64,000 nt of DNA, taken from NCBI RefSeq assembly GCF_022539665.2, contig NC_081337.1, positions 10,719,768-10,783,767 of the forward strand, given 5' to 3'. The notes under the pieces were generated by a model. It ran no database searches, was not told the origin of the DNA, and worked only from the letters and a program-made list of their open reading frames with translations. The DNA is from Daphnia carinata. Taxonomy: Eukaryota > Arthropoda > Branchiopoda > Diplostraca > Daphniidae. Shown here piece after piece: positions 53,569 through 64,000 of the stretch; position 1 is the first letter of the stretch, and every line of letters starts with the position of its first letter. The position numbers and the translations under genes were made by a program.

Positions 53569-55363
53569 TCCAATCAAGATAGCACATGGTCTCTTCTATA
53601 ATCTTCTTTAAAATCAAAGAGCATTGCATGAAATGAGTTGCACTGTACGAGTTAACGCTGTAGTTCATTTCATAATGCTCGGTTCCTTGTTAAAGCACAC
53701 ACGTAACCAAGACACACGATGGGGATTGTCACTGTCACACTAAACCTTACAAGACCCCACGCCTCGACGAATGCCCAAACATGAAGAATTCTTCAGATAG
53801 TAATGAGGTACACGTAAGAAAGAAACGCAATCAATTTCGTAACCATGAAAACACTTTTCAATCCCAATATAAAGGAAAAACGCTCGTCCTGTGTTTCTTG
53901 GGTGAGCGAGGAATTCTTTGGAGTCGCGAGCAACACAAAGCCCAAGTAAAACACGAAAAACGGAATGAGTGAGGAACATACCCCACTTGATATCTAAAGC
54001 CTGAACGTTCCCACTTTTCCCTGTTCTTCAAAAACGAAGCAACCCCTGCATCTTTTTTTATGATATCAGCGTCATCTAGCGATAAGAAACTGAAAGCTCT
54101 GCCAATTTTAAAAGCATGTAATTTCTTTTAAACTTAGTCGCCGCCATTTAATGTACTGCCACTAGGTTTCATTAGTGGTGAAGCACATGTTGTATAGAAC
54201 TAACGAGATACCTCGAATTTGGGTAAGCAAAACTTGAAATTAGATCCCACGGCTTTACGAATTTCCATCTAAATCGTGGCTTAAAAGCGATGATCCTCTT
54301 TTAGGAAAATATTTTGATAGATACATCGGGATAGACAACAAAACGTACTCTCCCAATTTGAGTAAGGTGAGAAATTTTTGAATCACAACATTGCATTGAA
54401 ATAGCTGCCACGTAAATAAAATGTAAAACGTTGATGGAATCGGACAACCATGAAGGTCAGATACTTGTAGTTCCACTATGAAGTTCCAATTTCAGTTGAT
54501 AGTGGCGCTGGCCGTCATCCCAAAGCAGATTGCCACTACAGTTATACACTTTTGAACGTCCAACGTCCAGGCTTTTAATATCAAGTAAGCTATGGCGAGG
54601 AAGAATGGAAGAGCAACGTTGTCGTCCTTTGCTTTTAACTTGTACCAGCGCATCTTTTTCCCGTCGCCCGTCCCACTTTTTTTTTACGTTTTATTCTTTT
54701 TTGCTTTTCTGATCGTATTTCTGGTCGTATTTCATTATTACGTTGCAGCTTAACAGCTTGTTTGTACTGAAATTGGATTTATGGCTTGCTGAGAACAAAC
54801 AAAAAGGAAGTTAAAAGAAAATATTTATAGTACAAAAACGATTTGTATTTTACGTGTACAATCTAGATTCGCGCTGATGTCCAAAGGACAATTCAAATAA
54901 GCCAAACAAAAAGAAGAATGACAAAAAAGAGAGAGAGAAAAACAGATAAACACACAACCAGAATATTCCAGCACTTCCATAGCGAGGTAATGTTTTACAA
55001 ATCACGAGCAATGAAAAATGGAGCGAGAAAAGAAGATTTCAAAAACCCACTGCACTGATGTTGAAACCAACGTACCCAACCACCGTCAATACGATAAGAG
55101 AAAATATTTGTTTATCATTAACACATGTTGATTACAGTCTGCTTCTCTCTACAGTTTTATGGACTGTAGTAGTAATCCCAGCTAAAATCTGGTTCTGCGT
55201 AAGCAGCAGACCAAAGTACTTAATTTTTATAATAGCCTTTTTTTTTTTTTTTTTTTTGCTTCTATCTTTAAACTTTTTGTAGTAATTGGATCTTTAAATG
55301 ACCAGGATGCATATCGACAGTACGGATTACTTTTCATAAGATAGAAAATCAATCGTTTTCTCC
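53569..55363. other. Intergenic: AUTS2-like promoter and Atg1 downstream region
   Basis: About 1.8 kb upstream of the AUTS2-like start codon and beyond the Atg1 poly(A) signal. It should contain the AUTS2-like promoter and leader. I recognised no coding exon or RNA gene; short frames of 60-80 codons look like chance. Confidence 0.5.
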
Positions 55364-55369
55364 TTTATT
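55364..55369 (-). terminator. Poly(A) signal AATAAA for Atg1
   Basis: AATAAA on the minus strand, about 90 nt past the Atg1 stop codon. Confidence 0.6.
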
Positions 55370-55457
55370 TTTTTGGGATAGTTTTTCTTCTTCACGCCAC
55401 GACGTCCGAGTTGGGAAAGATGAGAGATCAAAATTTTTTTATAAAACCTTTGGCAGG

Positions 55458-58400
55458 TCACGAAGTATCATAGGCGTAGATGAAGCCCTGTTGCTGGAGC
55501 ACAAACAAACGCTTCTCCACGGCTTCGCGATCTGTACAACCCCAAACATATTTTAAAACCCAACCACGTGATGAACATTTTTTTTTTTTCGTTTACGTAC
55601 ATTTGTTAAGGATGGATTTATCGGCTTGCTGCGTCACTTGCTGCGCCAGACTGTGAAACAATATATGAGCTGTTTGATAACGTCGGCAACAGCTCGCCGG
55701 GTTGCCAAAGAGTTCATCCAACGCAGCCGACTGGCACTAAAAAGGTGGATTAAACGAGAATGAAAGGCTTATGAACAAAAACAAAATTCCAGATTCGGAT
55801 TTTTACCAAATCAATGGCGTGGTTATACAGCAATTTATCAGCCGTCAGCTGGGCGGTATTCGAATCTCCTAGCTGATTGGCCAGCGATTGACAGTTTAGC
55901 TGCTTACACTGCGACAAGCAATGGTGGAACCTTTGGTTCAAAACAGCCACAACCTACCGAAAAACAGGTATTTAAAAAAATAAAAATAAATGATCAACCA
56001 TCTAAACGAGAATAATAGCCATAAAAGGTGTTCATCCTGCCCCTTTTCTTCATTACCTGTTTCACGGACTGAGAAGGATGAAGTCTTTCGGCTTGTAATT
56101 CCTCTTTGGATAAATTGAGAGCAGACGAGAGCAATTGGAGAGCACGGATGTACAATACCAATTGCTCGGCTCTTCGTTGGGCATCGGAGAGAGCCGGACT
56201 AATGGCGCCGTCTCCTGATATATTCAAAGCCATTGTTATTTTCATCTGAAAAACCCGAAATTAATTCTTTAAGGTATTTAAAATTAAATTTTCTACCAGG
56301 CGGTGAAGATGCCATTGGATTTTTGCGAGCGTGTATAGACTCGCTGAGGGCTGCGGCAAGTGGAGAAGCTCGATTACGGGCCACATCAATAATGCATTCG
56401 ACGAGGGCCAAGACAAAGTTGAGTTTGGCCAAAGTGTCGTTGTGCTCCTTCTATAAATAAAACATTATTTTGACATGCTGTGAGATGATTGTGGTACATG
56501 CGTCACACTCTAAAATACGCACCTCTAAAAGAGTTTCCTGCGTCAGCTCAGGAGCAACGAAAACAATGGGCCCTTCCATCGGTGGCGACGTACCGTAACC
56601 GTACGCTCCCTGTTCGAAACTCGGCTTGCGCTGCAGACTCCAATTGCTGCCGTTGCTGTTCTGCAATCCCGGGAAGCATTGCATGGGGCTTCTATTTCCA
56701 CCATAACTCGGAGAGCTCGGCATGAACTCGGTCTGACTACGGTGAAATCCGTGATTAGGGTTCGTTCCGCACATGGTAACCGAGGGCGAGGCTAAATGGA
56801 ATCAGCCAAAACAAAAAAGGGAAAACACCAAACAAAACAAAAATATGCTTAACGATAAGATTTTGTGCTAGAAACAAGATTTCAAGGCTGCGACTTATTA
56901 CCAGTGAACTCGGGCAGGGTCATAGTACGAGTTGGATGGTGATGATGGCCCGCCAGAGGATTCCACTCCATGGCCGTCCCAGATCCTCCGACATTCCGCC
57001 ACTGCACCATTCCGCCGCTCGAGGGCGTGGTAGCAGTTTCTGATACATTCGGCAGGACCGACATCCTGACCGGTGATCCCTTTATGGGAGCCAGAGGACC
57101 TGTAGGGGCAGCGACTCCTCCACTCCCAGCGCCTCGGCGCAAGGGAGAGTTCATCAGCTGCGGCCAAGGTGCGGCAAACGGTGGCGGGGACGTACCGCAA
57201 CTGCTACCGGATGTTGACCGACGCCTACCCGGGATTCCGGGTGGAGTGCCCACGCAAAACTGAACCTAAAAAAAAAAAGTTCAATGCAATTAATCTTCCC
57301 ATCCCGGTTGCTCATTAAAAAGCTTAATTGAAATTACTGATGGCGGGGAGAGTGAATTAATATCTCCAGAGACTCCGGTTCGCGAGTTGTTATCATTTGT
57401 TGGTGACGAAGCCTTTTGAGCCACACTGATTGGCTCGGATCGTGGTAATGGAGCAGCTCTGACCGCCGGACTGGAAGACGGACTGCCTGCGGGCGAAAAA
57501 TCGCTGTTGCGATGCGAAGTTTGCATCTGTCGGGAGAAACCCAAATCGTTTTGTTTTATAATTATTCTTCTTTTTGTCTATACCCAGAAAACGAAACAGG
57601 ATTCAAGGTAATGCAGACCTTGATAAAGGCATCTCTTTGTGATGGAACTGGTAATGGTTTTGTATCGCCTTCATTTTCATTAGCAGCAGCGACGGCTGCT
57701 CCTCTTAATCCATCACGCAATTGGCTGGGACTCGGAACCAACACGAAATCATCGGCTTCTTCTGGCGTAGTTGGATTGTTGTTTTGGGTGGCTGGAGTGT
57801 TCGTCGTAACAGGACGAATCGGGACGGTAACGGGTGGTGTTTTGGGGGGTGTTGAAAGGCGCGCTAAATTAGGAACGGGCAATGGCGGGGTGGCTGGAGG
57901 CGGCTGAGATTTACGAATGAATGAATGATTGAAAAAATCATCGAATTCCATGCGATCCTTTGCATTACGTCTCAGCAAGCCAGTTAATAATGCTGTCAGT
58001 TCGGGCGAAGTGCCAGAGGGAATCCTGTAGGTAGAAAATTGATCGGTCAAGTATTATGGAAAGCTGATGAAATTTGATCTCTTCTATGGTCTAGAAACAG
58101 AATCACGCATTGCATCATGCGATCTGAACGATAAAAAAAAAGTAGTACAGTTTGCATCAGCAGACGATTTCGACTTGGAATCGTGACAACCACTAAAGAA
58201 CACTTGGCCCCAAAACAAACCATTCCCCATGTAAAAATGACGTCACACAAGGTCTCTACGCAGTTTTTTCTTCCCTTCTTTACGTTTTCACAACAACAAA
58301 ATGGGTAGCAAGGGTAGCACTCCTTACTTGGGACTGAGATTATGGTTGCGCTCGTAGAACATTTTCAAAGCTTGTGGCGTCTGGGCTGTAAAGGGCGCGC

Positions 58401-60993
58401 GACCCGTCAGACACTGGAACACGATCGTACCCAAACTCCACAGATCCGCTTTGGCATCGTATTGAAGCGACATGATCACTTCGGGAGCCTTTAAGAAGAA
58501 AAAGGCAAAAGAAATACGTCATCATACGGAAAATAATGAAACTAAAGGAACAAAGAGATAACAAGTGAGGAACTCCGGCGATTCCGGTTACACAAGAGAT
58601 CGTACCATGTACATAGGAGAACCACAAAGCGTGGCTGCCATGACACCGTCTTGAAGGAAGCGAGCGAACCCGAAATCCGCTGCGATAAACCAGACAAAGG
58701 GGGATAAAAAAAAAAAATGGTTAGTCGGGTAATTTGACCCGGAGGTACAGAAATTGTAGCCGAATCTTTATCCCTAGGTCACTCACCGATTTTCAAACGT
58801 ATATCATTTGGTTGCGGGTTGGGTTTTCCAGCGTGACTGAGCAAGATGTTCTGCGGTTTCAGATCGCGATGGACTATGCCCTTGTGCTGCAAGGCTTTCA
58901 TCGCTCCAGCTGTGAATAAGTTTTGATTAAATTACATGTAACTATTGTTTTGGCGATAAACGAATGTTGCCTAATTTGTTTTGGCTGATCCCTTACCAAG
59001 TTGTTTCAGGAAATTGCGAATCGTATCCTCACTTAGGGTTCCTTTAACTGTTTGCCAAACAAATATTGATCAATTTTTGAACTCATCCAGCGAAATGGTG
59101 ACAACCAAACCTGAAAGATAATCCGCCAAATCTCCGCCGTTGCAATACTCCATGACGAGAAACACATGATGCTGGGTTTCCTGAAAAAAAAAAAATATAT
59201 CATCCATTTCCATTAAAAGAGTGCACACTGGTAGATTGAACGGGAAAAGGATGCATGTTGCATGGTCACGAGATAACTATTTCGGCCCAACCCATTGTTG
59301 TGCATTTTTATTATAAAATGAAAATTTTATAAAAATAAAAAAATCATCAAGGTTACGACGCAAAGTGAGGGGTGGCCTTTCGTGCGTATATTCACTCTCC
59401 TTTGTTGTGTTATTACATTCTACACTATACAAATCAACGCCCGCGTGCCCGACTCGCTCCGCAAAACATTAAAAGGACAAAAAAAAAAAAGATTCCAACT
59501 TCATGGCCATTGGCTTGAAGCAGTAAACAAGTTATGTGTTAACGGGCGAACCTTCGCTTACGTACGTCCTGATTAGAAAAAAGAAGTAAGCACAGTAACA
59601 TGTTGTTTTTCATTCTTTAAGAACTGCCTGTTTCCCCGATCCAGACAAAGTCCATTGTGCGAAAAAGTGGGTCAAATTGGCAGACGATACGATGCCAAAC
59701 AAAAAAAGTGACAAGTCTCGACAAATTATTCTATTGCTACTGCGTCTCTTCACTAGTTGTAGTAGTAGGTCAGATAAGAATTTCTACGCAGGTAACGACT
59801 CTGCGAACTCGCTGTTGCTTCGAGAAACTGTATTGCGTCACTAACTAAAACGTCTTTTCGAGGTCAAACGCGGAACGCCAAATAACAACAAAACTGCGCA
59901 GTGTGCGTCTGTCGTGTTTGCTATATTATGAAAACAAAATCTCTAGCCAAATTCCCAAAGGCAGGTTTTCCCTCCAATAGTTCTTTGGTATGGACTGTAG
60001 CATATGTACATTTTCATTACCTAATGACGTCAATTCCCGAATTAAATGTCGGGCACCTCCCACTAAGGGAAATGCGAGTCTGGGCATGCGCATCTGGTCA
60101 TGTTTTCAGCATACACCCAGCTCGGGTTTAATTTTAAACCTGCTCTTCTTCTACATATTCCTTATCGTCCACACACCATGGGGGTAAGGGGGGAGTCTCG
60201 TTTCTTTCCCAAGTGTATGTTGTCTCCAACGAAGCACGATGCTCCCATATTACATTAAGCCTGGGGGAGGTGAAGGTATTGGAATATCCCCTTAAAGTTA
60301 AACAGAAAGGAAACTCTTGCAAATAAGGTCGTCGACCTTGGTTGATCACGTGCTACGCCATGGTCTCGTGAAACACACCTTGAACATCTTTAGAGTATTG
60401 TAGGTAAACAAAAAAAAAAAGGAGAAAAGGGTTTTACCTGGCAATCCAAGAGCGCCACGATATTCTCATGATGTACTTCGGAGAGCTCCTACATAGAAAC
60501 AAAGTATGAGCTTTTTTTTTTTACTATTTATGGAAACGGATTGTAAATGGCTAAACGCTTTCTTCACAAAGCGGTAGCAGATGGGCAATATGTTGTTATC
60601 CTTATTGTATGCTTACCTTGAGGATTTTAATCTCTTTTCCCAGAAGATTGTGCGATTTGGAAAGGTTCTTCTTTGTGATAGACTTTATGGCGACGGGGGA
60701 ACTCGAGTTCTGCACAGATAAGTGTTGCCCAAAGGCAAGATTATCGCTGATGTCATTGCACAACACGCGTCCAGACGCCATCGTCGTGCAGGGGATTTAA
60801 AGGCAAAATGTATACAAAACATAGTGAAGGGGTAAACTGCAACCGGAAAATGAGGAGAGACAAACGGAAGAGGGGTTGAAGAGTGGAAGTGGAATCGTTT
60901 TACCTTTTTGTGTCTGCCCTTGAATACCACGGCGAAGGCGCCATGACCGATCAGGTCTTTGGCGTTATACTCGAACTCGCCTACACTTTCCAT
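55458..60993 (-). CDS. Atg1: Autophagy-initiating Ser/Thr kinase Atg1/ULK
   Basis: Kinase that starts autophagosome formation with Atg13, FIP200/Atg17 and Atg101. Seventeen exons: 60993-60904, 60709-60617, 60488-60438, 59180-59111, 59047-58997, 58909-58787, 58679-58606, 58488-58328, 58024-57619, 57526-57338, 57265-56902, 56791-56523, 56450-56297, 56214-56057, 55953-55807, 55736-55601, 55531-55458; 2610 nt, 869 aa. Kinase landmarks: GHGAF (16-20), VAIK Lys39, HRDLKPQN (132-139, Asp134), ADFGFARF (DFG 161-163), [18 protein letters not shown] (FVLV 331-334) matches the ULK LC3-interacting motif. After a Pro/Ser-rich linker comes VQFCVGTPP, like VVFTVGSPP of ULK1. Then the C-terminal Atg13-binding region: [55 protein letters not shown]. 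The acceptor at 56214 was chosen on frame and is weak. Intron 3 is 1.26 kb. Confidence 0.94.
59181..60437 (-). other. Intron 3 of Atg1, 1.26 kb
   Basis: By far the longest intron of this gene, most others being 60-200 bp. It is unique AT-rich sequence with a few short A and T runs. A plus-strand frame near 59382-59576 begins with a hydrophobic stretch but has no ATG. I see no exon or RNA gene. Confidence 0.55.
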
Positions 60994-61895
60994 TGTGTTT
61001 TTTACTTCGTCAATCGTTCGATTGAATCAAGTAGCCCAGCCGAGCTCCATCAGCGCTGACACAACGTCGAACAGCCCAAAGAACGGATGCAAGAGCCGTT
61101 CAACTAATAATAACACTGGCACTTTGTAGCGGCCATTGTCGTTTGAGACGGCGCAGTCGCAAACAATCCTTGGTGTTTTCAATCCAAAACAAGAGATAAC
61201 TCTAACAAATAAACTAAGACTGATGACAGATTAACTGGCGCTAAACAAGAATAAACTAATCAATGTACACAATAGCATATACAATGGCGATCCACTCCCA
61301 ATACTTGGGAAAGGTCTATCCTCCGAACCTAGCAACAAAGAACTGAATTCTCTTGCCAGGCTGCATGCGAGACAGATGTTTTTTCTTCCGACGTAAACCA
61401 AGTTGGTACTACATATTGCCAACAGATGTCCAACACCTTTGTTTCTCTTTATGACACAAAGTTTTTTTGACAACTGATTACACCAATGAGCTATATGAAA
61501 AATAAGAATTGAAACTAACTAAATAAGTTAACTGGTCTAATCGAACCCAGAATCTGATTTTTTTAAAACAGCTTCAGAATATTTATTTGTTTCTTGAATA
61601 ACTGATAGGAAATTGTCGGCAATGCCGTGTTATACTAGGCTACCATTCTATTTGATTAAAAGTCGACTAAAACCTTGCATAAAATTTAAAGTTGAAGGCC
61701 CCAGTGACCCCTAGTTTTAATTTATGAGTTTAGAAATTGTTGTTTTCCGAAGGCATACCGTACAACATGATAACGTAGGTGTACCGCCAGCGCCCTCCGT
61801 TCGAACTACGCGACTTGGTATCGGTTTTCTAAAGTCTAGTATCATCTAAATGAATTAAGTTTATTTTTTTGTTCCTTTTTTGTATTCTTTGTTTA
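60994..61895. other. Intergenic: Atg1 promoter region
   Basis: About 900 bp upstream of the Atg1 start codon, which should contain its promoter and leader. I see no TATA box near the start. One minus-strand frame of 80 codons (61231-61473) lacks any family signature. Confidence 0.5.
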
Positions 61896-62574
61896 ATGAG
61901 TTTTCGTGAGCGACAGAATCGTGCGAGAAGTTTTCACAATGTGCAGGTAGGTTAAGTTTGTCGATCGATTTGTCAATGTCAAGAACTCCTTCAGGAAGTC
62001 ACAAATATCCCAAATGTTATGGCAATTTATTTCTTCTAAAATAGAAAAAATACAAACATTCAACATTGATGTCAATGGGTATGCTCGCGCGACAATTAGG
62101 TGTGTCTAACTAAAATACAACTTGAAGGGCAGCCAATAAGTGCCCCGCAGGTCATCAACTGATGTAAATAAAAAACCTTCAATTAATTTTAACGAATAAA
62201 CGAGAGTTTATCGAGGAATGAGAATTTTAGTATAAAATCCAAGTTGTTGGAAAACAACTTTCTATAACATTTTTTATGTAATCGCTGGAAGTTGATCAAA
62301 TGTTTGTTTTCTACTTTCCGTCCATAAGGCCCGAGAGGTAAAAAAACGATGCGAAAGCTGACGTTGCAACTCAGCAACCCGAACCAGGTTCTATTACACA
62401 ATACCACTCCATTTCCTCGTCAAGTTGTCATACTCAGGTTAATTTGATGACAGCTACTGCTATTCATGATCAGACGCAGCCAAACTAATTATAAAAATTT
62501 ATTTGTTATTTAGGTTTTCGTTTCAAAGTTGTATTAGAAATATCCCATTTAACCTGATAGGAATTAAGGAATAG
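61896..62574 (+). CDS. Candidate small multi-exon gene, unknown function
   Basis: Weak prediction. An ATG at 61896 opens 17 codons (MSFRERQNRARSFHNVQ) ending at a good donor (CAG then gtaggt at 61947). A pyrimidine-rich acceptor at 62044 leads in phase 0 into KKYKHSTLMSMGMLARQL. Two structures fit. Reading on gives a stop at 62113 (39 aa), with AATAAA at 62167-62172. Alternatively, splicing at 62099, 62338-62437 and 62514-62574 keeps phase and gives 88 aa. The N-terminal half is strongly basic, with no signal peptide or membrane span. I do not recognise the family. It could also be an untranslated leader exon or chance, since several splice choices were free. It lies divergent from Atg1 and directly upstream of the Ubc6-type gene on the same strand. 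Confidence 0.3.
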
Positions 62575-62768
62575 TAGGTCGTGGCGTCGCTGGCTGAGAT
62601 AGGTTGCGTAGGCCTGTAGTGGTATCGGTATTCTTCCACCACTGCTGGCCTTGTTTACAGTAAAGCCACCGTCGTCTGCGACATCGCTATGGATCAATTT
62701 TGACTGCCATATATCTCACGTTTCTATAATTTTCCGACTCTTTCGCGAGTCCAGCCCTTATTATAAAA

Positions 62769-64000
62769 ATGAGTAAACATAACAATAGCGCAACATCCCG
62801 TTTAAAGCAGGATTATTTACGATTGAAAAAGGACCCGATTCCGTATGTTGTCGCAGAGCCTTTACCGTCAAACATTTTGGAGTGGCATTATGTCGTCAGT
62901 GGCCCTGAAACTTCGCTTTATGAAGGCGGTTATTACCATGGAAAGCTTTTATTCCCTGCAGAATTTCCATTTAAGCCTCCAAGTATGTTTCAGTCAATTG
63001 TGAATTCACTCTCGTATAAAATGTGTTTATTATTATGTAGGTATCTACATGATTACACCCAATGGAAGGTAAACATATATTTCAAACCAAAATGATTCAT
63101 TATTTAGAAATGAAACATTGCATATTCATTTAGTTTTCATCCTAACCATTTTGTTGCATGTATAGGTTCAAACCGAATACAAGGTAATGAGCTTGAGATT
63201 GGAGTACGGTATTTCTTTTTCATCTATAACAAAATATTTATTAGTGGATTAAGAAGTGTTATTTCAAGAGATGTTTTTAAATGTTAGATAAGTGAGACAA
63301 ATTTATCTTCAAATATTTCTTATATGCTCAAAGCCCTTATATTCGTGTGAAAAGCTAAAACATTTTGCCTTATCTTTCTTGGCACTTAAAAAAACAACAA
63401 AGGTTATGCCTATCAATCAGCGATTTTCATCCAGATTCTTGGAATCCGGTATACATCTTATTTAAAATTATTGTCATGATTCATATTTAAATGGTGTACA
63501 CTTGCAGGCATGGAGTGTATCAACTATTCTTACTGGATTACTGAGTTTCATGGTAAACAATAGCTCTGATTTTCATTTTACGTATCACATCACATGCATT
63601 TCTCCACATGGGAAGATTCTTAAAATTTTTATTCTTACAGTTAGAGAAGAGCCCTACACTGGGAAGTATTGAAACTACAGACCATGAAAAGCGTTGTCTT
63701 GCTGAGCAAAGTCTAAAATTCAACCTTGGAGATAAAATTTTCAATGAACTTTTCCCAGACATTACAGCTGTATGAGTATTATACATTAGTTTGCAAAATT
63801 TTCTAAACTAATTTGATGTCACCCCAAAGAAAATTCAAAAAGAGATTGAATTAAGAAAAGCTGCAGCCGAAATGGCAACAAATTCTTCGCTACCTACGAT
63901 TCGCAGCGCAGAGAGTGGAAACAATCCTCTACCATTCCTTGGAGATCGACGGGTCGGTCGGGTGGATTACCCTGGACTACTAGCAAATGTTGTTGTGATC
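62769..64000 (+). CDS. UBE2J2: ER-anchored ubiquitin-conjugating enzyme E2 J2 (Ubc6-like), 3' end missing
   Basis: E2 enzyme of the Ubc6/UBE2J2 family, which passes ubiquitin to substrates in ER-associated degradation from the cytosolic face of the ER membrane. Seven visible exons: 62769-62982, 63041-63068, 63166-63183, 63403-63448, 63508-63552, 63641-63769, 63830 to the window edge; phases agree throughout. Signature: RLKQDYLRLKKDPIPY, AEPLPSNILEWHYVV, YEGGYYHGKLLFP, EFPFKPPS, then MITPNGRFKPNTRLCLSI with active Cys89 (third residue of RLCLSI), DFHPDSWNPAWSVSTILTG, and LGSIETTDHEKR. TPNG replaces the HPN of ordinary E2s, as in this subfamily. The last visible residues (GLLANVVVI) are the start of the C-terminal membrane anchor, cut by the window. 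Exons 2 and 3 are only 28 and 18 nt. Confidence 0.94.

Noticed and set aside
59382-59576. 64-codon plus-strand frame with a signal-peptide-like start in Atg1 intron 3
   Set aside because: It begins with GTG, has no ATG, no good splice acceptor and no recognised domain.
61231-61473. 80-codon minus-strand frame upstream of Atg1
   Set aside because: No family match or supporting splice or poly(A) signals; length is within chance expectation.
62100-62127. 28-bp intron in the candidate small gene (gtgtgt to gaag)
   Set aside because: Too short to be spliced; longer alternatives or no splicing are more plausible.

Overview
This is a eukaryotic nuclear window, most likely from a compact-genome arthropod. 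A branchiopod crustacean such as Daphnia fits best: all genes are spliced, most introns on the right side are 50-130 bp, and every recognised protein is a metazoan family. The species call is an inference. I rebuilt the genes by hand by matching GT/AG splice sites with reading-frame phase. Each complete model has a coding length divisible by three.

Left part (1 to about 39 kb): one very large minus-strand gene, a band 4.1-like 4A (EPB41L4A/NBL4) FERM protein. Eighteen coding exons run from about 37.4 kb down to 0.24 kb, and the gene continues off the left edge. Its introns (first intron 15.7 kb) are packed with homopolymer runs, mostly A/T of 10-35 nt with some C/G of 10-20 nt, and with CA, GA, TA and GAA microsatellites. 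Most long frames in this region are poly-Lys/poly-Phe artefacts of those runs.

Right part (about 40-64 kb): dense, ordinary gene space. In order: mRpL54 (minus) and mRpS27 (plus), head to head over 150 bp; KLHDC4-like (minus); RNF146/Iduna (minus), which has a duplicated WWE-domain exon; an AUTS2/tay-bridge homologue (minus); the autophagy kinase Atg1/ULK (minus); a weak candidate small plus-strand gene; and a UBE2J2/Ubc6-type ER ubiquitin-conjugating enzyme (plus) cut by the right edge.

The genes do not form a pathway. They are housekeeping or regulatory loci covering mitochondrial translation, ubiquitin/PAR signalling, autophagy, chromatin and membrane skeleton. The best novelty lead is the second, in-frame WWE exon of RNF146, which ends in its own stop and predicts two protein forms. 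No tRNA, rRNA, CRISPR, transposon or prokaryote-type system was identified.
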